From assembly GCA_017354895.1 (NCBI GenBank), contig CP071497.1:930001-994000 (forward strand): a stretch of DNA of 64,000 nucleotides, in the 5' to 3' direction. Source of the DNA: Podospora comata. Its lineage: Eukaryota; Ascomycota; Sordariomycetes; Sordariales; Podosporaceae. The notes under the pieces are model-generated. The model saw only the letters and a program-made list of their open reading frames with translations. It did not search any database and was not told where the DNA came from. Below, piece after piece: positions 23,489 to 33,342 of the stretch; within the stretch, counting starts at the first letter, position 1; every line of letters starts with the position of its first letter. The position numbers and the translations under genes were made by a program.

Positions 23489-24098
23489 ATTGGAGTTCTG
23501 AGTATTAACACGTCAACCAAGCTGCCTCGTTGATGCTTACAGAGTGGAAGGAAGCTAGAACCACTAAAGATTAGGCTTGAGTCGCTTAATGTATAGGAAG
23601 TAAAAAAGTGAAAGATTGGGAAAAATTGGGCGCGTTGTGCATCACGAGCTGGGCTGAGCAGCTTTAGACTTGCATGAAGGCGGTCGAGATGCAGCTTCTG
23701 GCTTGACTCTGATTTGCGGAACGGTTTTTGTGGAGCCAGTGTGTCAAGTTTTGTCTGGACTTACGACCGGCAGGGGGATCAATCTCTGCAGAGAGCAGGC
23801 CGGACCAATCAAACCGACTGCAGAGATGTCTGCCTCTTTTCTTCAGACGGATTCCCGTTTACAGTTGAGGCTAAGTAATGCGGCGATACGCCCGCCAATG
23901 ACCGGCATCGGATGCCATAAGAAAAAGAATTGCCAAGCAACTCTGCAAATATTAAAAATGCCCACTTCCGATCTTCACCTCCATCCACGAGGTTACAACA
24001 CACACAAAGGGCTCGATCTTGACGCTACTTACCTCATCGTAAAACCCAAGTTTTCTCAACGCTTCCGCCACGCTGACGAGCTCAGGATAGAAAGTGCA
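23489..24098. promoter_or_regulatory. Shared divergent promoter region
   Basis: 610 bp separate the start codons of the effector (minus) and the receptor (plus), so the two promoters must lie here and the genes may be co-expressed. A frame open on the plus strand upstream of 24099 has no homology and is taken as leader. No specific factor site is claimed. Confidence 0.5.
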
Positions 24099-26938
24099 AT
24101 GTCAGACAGTAATCGTTTCGGCGACTATAACTATGGTTCCCAGGTGGGGACCAACAGGGGGACGATCTACAATACTTTCCCGCAGGCGCCAGGTAAGATT
24201 ACCAGAGCGCTGAGAGTCGAGGGGTGCACCGCTAATTTTCCCATCACAACCAGAAACCCCGCCGAAGCCGTGTGCGAACATCCCCTTCTCCCGCGATCCC
24301 GATTTTGTCGACCGCGGAAACATTCTCGAGCAATTGGACCGGCAATGCTCCGAACCCGCTGGCCGTGTGGCCTCGTTGGCTTGGGTGGTATCGGCAAGTC
24401 ACAACTTGGCATCGAGTTCGCCCACCGAATTGCCGTGGGACAGCCTAGCACATGGGTATTCTGGGTCCACGCAGGCACGCATGCGCGTGTCGAGGAGGGG
24501 TTCAGGACAATTGCCAACGGCGTCAAGCTGGCAGGCCGGAACCAGCCCAAGGCGAACATCCCACAGCTTGTGTACAGCTGGCTGTCCAACGAACGGAACG
24601 GCAGATGGATCATGATCCTTGACAGCGCTGACGACCGCGATGTGTTCGACAACGCGAATATTGCCCACGGCACGACCAGCGACAATGAGCGCGAGAGGCG
24701 GCCGTTTGCGACATACCTACCGCAGAGCCAAAATGGATCGATTATTGTCACAACACGTAACAGGGAGTTAGCATTCAGACTGACCGGGCGCCGTCAAAAT
24801 ATGATCGAAGTCGGACCGATGGCGCAGACAGATGCCCTCGCACTCCTGGAGAAGAAGCTAGGATCGCCCGCGGACTAGATGTGGCGGCCGATCTCGTACA
24901 GGCGCTCGACCTCGTTCCGTTGGCCATTAGCCAGGCTGCCGCCTACATACAGGCAAGGGCGCCCCGGAGCTCGCCCGACAAGTACCTAGCTGAGTTCCAG
25001 AAGAGTGAGCATAGAAAGAGCAGTCTTTTACAGTACGATGCTGGGGACCTACGACGGGATGGAGGCGCAACGAACGCGGTTCTTACCACATGGCAAATAT
25101 CTTTTGACTACATCCGGTCTAAGCGGCCGTCTGCGGCGGATCTCTTGTCACTTATGAGCTTTTTCGACCGGCAAGGTATCCCTGGTTGGGTTTTAAAACC
25201 TCCTAGAGTTACTAAGGAGGATATTCCAGCACGGCGTATAGACGAGGACGGAGATACAGACTTTGATAACGGCAAAAGTGCTACAGATGGTGCCGTAGAT
25301 GATGACATGGATGGTGACACAAATAGTGACCTCACGGATGATAGTGCAGACACCACTGATGATGGATTCGAAGATGATGTGGCGACGCTGAGAGACTACT
25401 GCCTCATAGCGATGACTGAGATGGACGAGTTTGAGATGCACGGGCTTGTGCAGTTCTCAACGAGGAAGTGGCTGGAACAATGGGGGCAGCAGGAGACGTT
25501 CAAACAGAAGTTTATCGAGCGAATGGCAGCGTCATTCCCAACTGGAAACTACAAGAACTGGGCGACTTGTCGAAATCTCTTCGCACACGTTCAAGTGGCC
25601 GTCGCTTACCAACCCAGCAACGATAGGAACGTTATATGGGCGACACTTTTGTATAATGGGGGTTGGTTTGCATGGTCGCAAGGGAGATACGAGGTGGCAC
25701 AGCGGATGGTGGGCAAAGCGAGACGAGCCCGCGAGAATAGACTGGGAAAAGAGGATACGGCGACTCTAGATAGTATGTCACTGTTTGCTCTGGTCCTTTT
25801 GGACCGAGGCCAGTGGGAGGAGGCTGAGAAGCTGTTTGTGCAGGTGATGGAGACTCGCAAGACCAAGCTTGGGGCCGATCACCCAGATACGCTGACGAGC
25901 ATGGCCAACCTAGCGTCGACATACAGGAACCAGGGCCGGTGGGAGGAGGCCGAAAAGCTGGAGATGCAGGTGATGGAGACTCGCAAGACCAAGCTTGGGG
26001 CCGATCACCCTTCTACGCTGACGAGCATGGCCAACCTAGCGTCGACATACAGGAACCAGGGCCGGTGGGAGGAGGCCGAGAAGCTGGAGGTGCAGGTGAT
26101 GGAGACTTTCCAGACCAAGCTTGGGGCCGATCACCCACATACGCTGACGAGCATGGCCAACCTAGCGTCGACATACAGGAACCAGGGCCGGTGGGAGGAG
26201 GCCGAGAAGCTGTTTGTGCAGGTGATGAAGACGAGCAAGAGCAAGCTTGGGGCCGATCACCCAGATACGCTGACGAGCATGGCCAACCTAGCGTCGACAT
26301 ACAGGAACCAGGGCCGGTGGGAGGAGGCCGAGAAGCTGGAGGTGCAGGTGATGGAGACTCGCAAGACCAAGCTTGGGGCCGATCACCCTTCTACGCTGAC
26401 GAGCATGGCCAACCTAGCGTCGACATTTTGGAACCAGGGCCGGTGGGAGGAGGCCGAGAAGCTGGAGGTGCAGGTGATAGAGACTTTCAAGACCAAGCTT
26501 GGGGCCGATCACCCACATACGCTGACGAGCATGGCCAACCTAGCGTCGACATACAGGAACCAGGGCCGGTGGGAGGAGGCCGAGAAGCTGGAGGTGCAGG
26601 TGATGGAGACTTTCCAGACCAAGCTTGGGGCCGATCACCCAGATACGCTGACGAGCATGGCCAACCTAGCGTCGACATACAGGAACCAGGGCCGGTGGGA
26701 GGAGGCCGAGAAGCTATTTGTGCAGGTGATGGAGACTCGCAAGACCAAGCTTGGGGCCGATCACCCAGATACGCTGACGAGCATGGCCAACCTCGCTTTT
26801 ACTTGGAAAAGCCAAGGTCGACACCTAGATGCCTTAGCACTGATGAATGACTGTGCCCAGGCTCGGCAGCGACTACTTGGTTCAGCGCATCCATACACGT
26901 TGTCATCTTTGGCCACCGTGGCCAAATGGAGCAGCTAG
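24099..26938 (+). CDS. NOD-like receptor: PP motif, NB-ARC, TPR
   Basis: PNT1-like receptor of roughly 925 residues. Exon 1 (24099-24192) starts with an amyloid motif, N11-x-G13-x-Q15-V-G17-x-N19. A 61-nt intron (24193-24253) leads to a linker with PFSRDPDFVDRG, then NB-ARC: P-loop LVGLGGIGKSQLGIEFAHRI (about 24376-24430), Walker B WIMILDSADD, sensor GSIIVTTRN, GLPL-type LVPLAISQAAAYI, and a winged helix with SFDYIRSK. An Asp-rich insert of about 45 residues (25240-25385) follows. Residues from about 25780 on are nine TPRs of 42 residues of the kinesin-light-chain type. The start at 24099 was chosen because it places the motif at the N-terminus, as in the family. The homology changes frame about twice, once before the P-loop and once before the GLPL-type motif, so the gene is either a recent pseudogene or affected by assembly errors. 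Confidence 0.85.
25763..26930 (+). repeat. 126-bp tandem repeats coding TPRs
   Basis: The sequence acgctgacgagcatggcc recurs at 25889, 26015, 26141, 26267, 26393, 26519, 26645 and 26771, exactly 126 bp apart. The first and last units are more diverged. Each unit encodes one 42-residue TPR. Inner units are nearly identical and differ mainly at the residues after AEKL, the triplet before KLGADHP, and the residue after DHP. Confidence 0.97.
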
Positions 26939-27739
26939 AGCATGTTTCTTAGTTTTGGTTTTACGGTATACTGTATCCGGATAATGTGACAAGGGCTGGT
27001 GATCAGGGCTTGGAACCGTAGCTCAATTCAGCTAATAATCTTCAATGGCCTCGAAGTCCTTGATGAAGAAAGTCTAGAGATACAAATAGATTCTGAGGAC
27101 GCCTATTTATTCGTCCTTTTGAAATCTGTGCTCTGGTGGACTCGACCAGCTGCCGAGTTCTTCCATACTATTATTTATCCGACAGATTGTAGTACAATCC
27201 GTTGAAAAGTGCACCAAAAGCATCATCCCACTTTGGAGACAGGGGGTACAATCCGTTGAAAACTTCTAGAGTACGATCCGTTGAATGTTCCAGGGCCAAA
27301 AGAAAAGAAGATGTGATATTCTGATACAATTTAAATCACTGATTCCATATGTCCAGCTTGCATCCCCATATGATGTGTGGAAGATGTTGAAATGTGAGGC
27401 TGAACGTAGTTGTAAGTGAAAGCGGTTGGGGTTGACCCCGGTCGCGCATCACCCCTAACACTATGTTGAACAACGTACCATATGTTGAATGCAGTTCAAT
27501 TGAAGAGTTGACAGCATAGCCAGTAAGTTGAAGTTCAACTTATCAACTATGATGTGTTGAATGCAGTTCAACTGAAATGTAGGTTCTCCACATAGTTTGA
27601 ACTGTGGTGGAGTTGTGGGCAGTTTGATTCCCCATGTCTTGGTAAAGGAACTTAATCTAACATCGTACGAACCCGCACGCTCACATCTTTCTTTAAACAT
27701 TAACACCATCGAAAATAGATCCATTTACAGTTATTCAGC
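26939..27739. other. Intergenic with short direct repeats
   Basis: Three copies of atccgttgaa lie near 27195, 27250 and 27278, and two copies of gttgaatgcagttcaa near 27484 and 27554. They could be subterminal repeats of a decayed DNA transposon, but no transposase or terminal inverted repeats are recognised. Confidence 0.4.
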
Positions 27740-29290
27740 CATATAATCTTCTTGTGTGTAAGCAGTGTAAAGTTGCGGTCCTTGTTCAGGAGGTGACAAC
27801 ACACTTGCATACGAAGCACAAATCTCTCTCGACATCTCAGCGGGATGAGATTGTACGGGCATGTCAGGCATCTTCTGCCAAATGGATCAATCAACAAGAC
27901 CTCAATTCCTTCCAAATCCCAACTTCACCAGTCACTTCCAGATGTTTGAGGGATTTTGTTCAGGAAAGCGGGCGGGCTGGAAGAGATGGAAAGTTGGCTA
28001 AGTCTGTTGTTATGTTCAGGCGGACTCGTATGGTTGGCAAATGTGTTACCGGTGTGGTGAATCCAGCAGAAGAGGACATGGAGGATTTCATATGAGACTA
28101 TGTCCGCTGCTATCGTGCGATTCTTTCCAGGGTGATGGATGGGCGTCAGGACCGTATGATGTGTGAGGATGGTGAGGTCCAGTGTGGTTTATGTGAGGAT
28201 AGAGTTGGCGCAACATTTCGCGCGGCTTTACCGCTACCAAACAACACCACACCAAACAACACCACGGCGATTTCAACACAGTTGTCTCCGACTTAGCAGC
28301 GAAGCCGGAAAAAGCAAAAAACTGTTTTACCAGTGGATCAAAACTTGGTACGGTATGGTGGTGATGATGGAGATGCAGCAGCTCTGATTGCACTGGCGGC
28401 ACAAGAGCGAGAGCAAGAGCAAGGGCAAGAGCAAGAGCAAAAGTGTCAGTCTCGTATTGTATGAGATATAGATGGCTGTAATGTTGGTGAACCTTTTGGC
28501 AAGAAGGCTGAGGAGGGGGGTGAATGGAGTGATGGACGTGGTTCAAGGGAAGACGATGAAGAGGATGTTGTCCGAGAGGGTGATGAGTTGTTGTTTTTTG
28601 GTCATCAGGAGAGGCTGCAACAGCAAAGTATACAGGAAGAGCAAGAGCGGCAGAAGAGTATGGTATGGGAAGTGGAAAGTTTTGGTGATGGTTTGAAATG
28701 GATGGGGAGCAACTGTTTATTGTGTATTCGGTATGGGCGATCGTACGTCAAACATAGATTCCAGAGCAGTTCACGTTGTCAGTTTATGGGGTTTGGACCA
28801 CATTCAGCAACATCAGCAACATCAGTTAAACGTCGTACGGGATTGGAAATATTTGCAGTGCGGAAGAGGTTGGATGAAGAAGAGAAGCTTCGGAAGCTTA
28901 GGCAGATTATTGCGAGGTATGAGGAAGAAAAAGCCCGTTTGTATAGGATGATATAAGAGTGTGGTGGGTTTCCAGAATATCATGGTTGTGATGTGATGTT
29001 TGTGGGGCACTATAAAAGTTGTGTGGGATGTAGGAAGCGTGGGAGGAAGATGAAGGGAGGTTTTTTCGGATTGATGAAGAGGAGTGCTCGGGCGATGATG
29101 GGTTGTTTGGGGTGGTTTCAATGTACAAGTGCATGGGTTATGGTTAGTTTGAGGATGATGTTGTACAAAAGGTATACAGTTTTAGAGCAAGTTACGACGA
29201 TAGAAAAAGGGTTGAGGATCAGCTGGTGGTGCGAGTGAAATGGGGGGGCCTAGAAGGTACAGTATTTCGGTTGGTTGTAAAAATGATTTG
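27740..29290 (+). pseudogene. RecQ-type helicase relic with zinc motif
   Basis: Pieces in more than one frame resemble fungal RecQ-like helicases of the telomere-linked type. In order: a CxxC-HxxxxH finger (CKQCKVAVL, HLHTKH, LSTSQRDEIVRAC) like the OrsD/DUF3505 domain; the helicase motif VI sequence DFVQESGRAGRDGKLA; a C-terminal part YRAILSRVMDGRQDR with CGLCED; a Gln/Glu-rich stretch; and a final Cys/His region with CLLCIRYG and GCDVM. The main helicase core with motifs I-V is missing between the finger and motif VI, and stops interrupt the rest. It is a decayed internal-deletion copy. Such genes often sit near chromosome ends. Confidence 0.6.
28395..28442 (+). repeat. Imperfect AGAGCA microsatellite
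   Basis: About seven imperfect units of a 6-bp AGAGCA/AGGGCA motif, inside the helicase relic, coding Glu/Gln in one frame. Confidence 0.8.
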
Positions 29291-30925
29291 GGAGGATATT
29301 TGTATTCGATACTCATCATTTATTTAAATATAATGTAAGGGTCTCAAGGCAGTTTATTTCAACTAGCTAGGGGATTCTACGAGTACAGTGAACTTGAAGA
29401 AGAAAAGGAAAAGAGAAAGAGAAAGTTTGACACTATGAGGCTCTGACATGGCTGGGGTGTTGGGCCGTGCGGGGTGATAGAAGGTTCTGGAGTGGCAGTC
29501 TGTAGGTTTTAGGAATAAATTCATCAGGGCCGGGAGTGGGCGAGGTAGATGCCAGGGCTGAGCCGGTTACAGAGAGTGGTCCAGTTGTGACAGGAGTGTG
29601 AACATTTTTTTTTAAAAAAATTAGAACATGAATGATGTGATAGAGCGCTCCAGGTAGATTTTCAAAGTGGATTGCGTTGTCCAATGGTGATCGCAGTTAC
29701 TAAGAAAATGTAGGTTGAAGGGGTAAAGTACAAGATTTATGTTTAATAGAAATGACAATGAATTCATGGCGAAAAAAACAATAGGAATCATTATGTAGAC
29801 TACAGCAGGTAGACAGCAAGCATACTATCAGTTTCGCAATCAAGGCTAGTGGTAGTTAAAGTTGAAAGCGAAGGTAGATTGTGTAAGTTTTGTATGGGGA
29901 TAAGAAAAGTGAAGGCAATGCGGTGAATCTGCAGCAAACGGTATGGAAGACGGTCGAGAAAATAAAGTGCAGATAATGTAGGGTAACGTCTGACAAAGGT
30001 GTTTATGTGGGACACTGAAGGGCCTGGGTTTTCCCAGACCCACACCGGTTTTGCTCTTGGGGCTGGATTTTCTTACCTTTTCTTTTTAACCAACAACCAA
30101 CTACGGTAATACTAATTTGTTTACTTATTTTCTGGCCAATATTTGGCCTCATTTTCGCAGCCAGTGACTTTCCTAGGTCACCAGCCCAACAGTTTAGGAC
30201 GGGATGGAAAATGCAAGTGTAGGTGTTTTAGGCTAACCTCTACAGAAAGTGCGGGGGACCCCAGAGGTTAAAGTTACCGTGAAAACTAGATTGTGACTTT
30301 AATATAGATTGGCGCAACAAAATGGATATTGTAGAGGAAGTAGAAATGCAATCATATAAATTTTGAGATGATGGTAGAATAAGGGGATCAAAAAGTTTTA
30401 AGCGTACAAAGACTTGAGTGATGAAGGGGAAGTAAGATATAATAAGTGGCATGAAGAGTGTGGAGTGGATTGGAGAGTCTAGGTTAAAACAGGATTAGTA
30501 TGTAGAGTATAGCAGGTCAAATGCAAGCACACGATCGGTTTTGTGAACAAGGTTGGGGGGGTAGTCAAAGTTGAAATTAAAGGTAGATTGTTCCAGTTTT
30601 TATATTCAAAAATGCAAGTGAAGACGATGTAGTGGATGGGCAGCAAATATTGTGGAAGACAGGGGGAAAAAACAGTGTGTTGATAATATAGGGTAACTGG
30701 TGCAAAAGTTGTGAGGGGGTGAGGGGGTGAGGGGGTGAGGGCGCTGAAGAACATCAAGGTGTAGGTAATGCAGGGCAAGGTGTACAAAAAGAGCGGGGGA
30801 CGGGGTGGAAAATAAAGGTGTAGTTGAGCCTACTAGTGTCGTCCATCCCCCCGGCCAACCTGCTCGCCTTTCTCGCTGTCAGACAGTCATACAACTACGA
30901 GAGCTGAGCTCGAAGGCTTTGGACA
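29291..30925. other. Non-coding stretch with diverged duplication
   Basis: No gene recognised. Two related segments, about 29790-30010 and about 30495-30720, align over some 220 bp with many substitutions (shared tatgtaga, aaagttgaaa, ggtagattgt, gcagcaaa, tggaagac, tagggtaac). A GAGGGGGT octamer is repeated about 3.5 times at 30712-30740. Confidence 0.5.
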
Positions 30926-31995
30926 ATGCGCCTCTTGAAACGCGATAATACTGGCGATTTCCGTCTGACGCCGGACCTCCCCATCGATAAGATTCCACCG
31001 CCTGCGATACTTTCACACACATGGGGTGACGGAGTGGTTATCTTCAAGGATATAACGGACGGCATATATAAAAGCAAAGCAGGCTATACTAAGATTAGGT
31101 TTTGCGGAGATTAAGCCGGGCGCGATGGTCTGAAACTCTTCTAGGTCGACACATGCTGTATCGACACATGCTGTATCGACAAATCCGACAGTACCGAAGT
31201 CCAGTGTACCCTTAACTCTATATTTCAGTAGTACCGTAATGCAGCTAAATGCTATATTTATCTTACAAACGTCTTAACCTACCAGCAGGACGCTAACGGT
31301 AACTCTAGTTAGGAATTAATCTTTCAAAAACCTAAGTAATTTACTCGTGGATAGACCTTCTAAAAGCTTATTACTTTAGTAATTATAGAATTTTTCTTTA
31401 AAGAATATAAACGTCTGGGAAATAAAAAGTTTTTGGAACGATAAATCTATAATACAACCGAGTTTCTCCTTAAAGTTCTCCAAAGTATTATATTATCCGA
31501 CTTTAGTATCGAAGAACGTATATCATAAATGAGAAAACGCAATATAATCTAAAAAAGAAAAAAAAAAAAACAAGGCGTCCTCGCTATTCAGTATCTTTAA
31601 TGTAATAATGCCGCTTCTATATAGCGAAGGAGAAAACAAAGTATTTAGGCGGCTGCGAAAGGAAATTAATAACTATAATCGCTATTTATCTAGACTACAT
31701 CCTACCGACCCGCGCATTAATAAGAAGCGTATCGAGGAAGTAAAGGGTGGATTACTTACTAGCGCTTACGGCTAGGTTCTTACCAACCCCTACTTTTATC
31801 GATAACGTAACCGGCTAGAGAACCGCCTACTCTAGATTAATAGAGATCCCGGTAAAGGCAAGACTACATTACTCTATAGCATCATTAACGAACTAAAAAG
31901 AGCTATTATTGCAGATAGGTATTATCGTAATTTAGCCTATTTCTTTTACTAAGCTACCGACTTCCGTATTAATAACGCTATTAACGTACTTGTAA
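30926..31995 (+). pseudogene. RIP-decayed HET-NACHT receptor relic
   Basis: The front piece is open (30926-31114) and reads as the start of a HET domain: MRLLKRDNTGDFRLTPDL, ILSHTWGDGVVIFKDITDG, KSKAGYTKIRFCG. Beyond it the DNA becomes AT-rich and stop-rich, yet HET and NACHT features persist: VDTCCIDKS near 31142-31195, LPLLYSEGENKVFRRL near 31610, then the linker RLHPTDPR and the P-loop NRDPGKGKTTLLYSIINELK near 31840-31900. This order matches HET-E/HET-D-type incompatibility receptors (HET-NACHT-WD40). The rest of NACHT and any WD repeats are missing, because similarity stops near 31995 where a repeat-like segment begins. Confidence 0.75.
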
Positions 31996-33342
31996 CAAAC
32001 CCCTATCCAGAACCTCTGGAAGGGATACTGGTCGAAGGCACTTCTGAACAATCCTGGTTCGGTACAGCTAAACAGTGTACAACAATGGCTTGTCTCAATC
32101 ACAACAGTCTAGATACCAACGATTGTGACTTGTATTGCATACTGCGGAACTATCTACGAGCTATCTAGTTCCTCCGTATATATAGACCTTTCCTGAGTCG
32201 TGCTCACTCTGAGCACACTGACAGTCATCTCTCGCTGTGATTGGCTCCCTTGGGCGTTTCCCCGATTGGCCCCTGTTCCCGTGGTGCCACAAGTAATCGT
32301 TATTCTCGTCCATATACCAGGGTTGTGACATAACTACACACCCCACCCAAGTCCAAAAGCGGCAATACATTTCCCTTGACCGGGAAGAACAAAAAAGGCA
32401 AACAGAACACTGCCTGGTTGCTCGAAGGAGATGACTTGGAGCTCCCATGGTGAGGTTGACTGGAATCTAACAGTTACCAAACGCAACAATGGTGAGTGTT
32501 CCACCGCTGGTAGTCAAATGCTTGGCCTAAAATAAAGAAAGTAAAGGTTTGCACTACCGTAGAATCTCGCGAAAGTCGGATTTTCCTTGTGGCTGGACCT
32601 AATAGATGAGCGAATCGTGGTTTTCGACGATAAGTCTGAGTAGTGTGGAGCAGAATGGCATCTCAGATATCACGGCAAGGCTCGTGTGGGCAGTATGGAG
32701 TTGATGGAGAGAGCTGTATACTGGGGTGGTAGTTAAGGTGGATGCTTGAGAGCTTAGTAAGTGGGTTTGACATGCGGATGGAATGCTCTGGAGGGATATA
32801 AATACGGTCCTGTTCGCTCCTTTTGAACCTTTCCTTTTGTTTAGTTAATATTATTAGTTCAGTATATGCTTTAAGATAACTGCGTGGGTACTAATCTCCA
32901 TAAGTAGTATGTTGAGATGCGTTTGTACGGGCGCATCTCCAACATGCTAGGCTAACATAGTATGGATATGCGAGTGATGCTATCTGTCCTGTACCTTAAG
33001 AATGTACGTAAGGATTAACATCAACTTAGTACCCCAAGGCATTAATTACTCTATAAAAAACTAAGAATAGCCAGCACCATTTGGGTTTACCTGATTCCTA
33101 ATTATCTTTTAACCGCCAATTCTATTTCCGATTTCCATTTTTGACCAGCGTTTAGACTACATGTAAGAGCATCCTTGTCACTGCACAATCGAGGGGAGTG
33201 AGCGTATTAGACCGGCGGAGAACTTGTCCCCACATTTTGGCAGTATGTCTTCCGAAACCAGAACCAAATTTCCCTAGAAGTGACACGCTGGATGTTTAGA
33301 CTCGGTTAGCGACGGTCAAAGGTATAATGGGGGCGGCAAGAT
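31990..33342. other. Repeat-like relic, possible solo LTRs
   Basis: No gene recognised. A segment of about 345 bp (31990-32335) begins TGTAACA and ends TGTGACA, and interrupts the NACHT relic. A second segment ending at 32942 with CTCCAACA has a TATA-like box (gatataaata) near 32797. Both have the look of solitary LTRs of fungal retroelements, old and without any internal coding part. Clear target-site duplications were not found, so the call is weak. Confidence 0.3.

Noticed and set aside
24334-24615. Alternative open frame through the NB-ARC start
   Set aside because: After its first 15 codons it no longer matches NB-ARC, while the other frame carries the P-loop; it is only the continuation of the linker frame.
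25939-26850. Long Gly-rich frame of 303 codons over the TPR array, and several minus-strand repeats frames
   Set aside because: Shadow frames created by the 126-bp periodicity; each repeat unit length is a multiple of three, so all frames stay open together.
26013-26930. CRISPR-like array from regular spacing
   Set aside because: The regular units are contiguous protein-coding TPRs in a eukaryotic gene, with no unique spacers.
8246-27500. The 16-mer gaatgcagttcaattg occurring at about 8243 and 27486
   Set aside because: A single match of this length is expected about by chance in a 64-kb window, and the flanks do not align.
32909-32944. Hairpin atgttgagatgcg...cgcatctccaacat as a regulatory RNA
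   Set aside because: The arms resemble inverted terminal bases of retroelement LTRs, so a repeat relic is the simpler reading.
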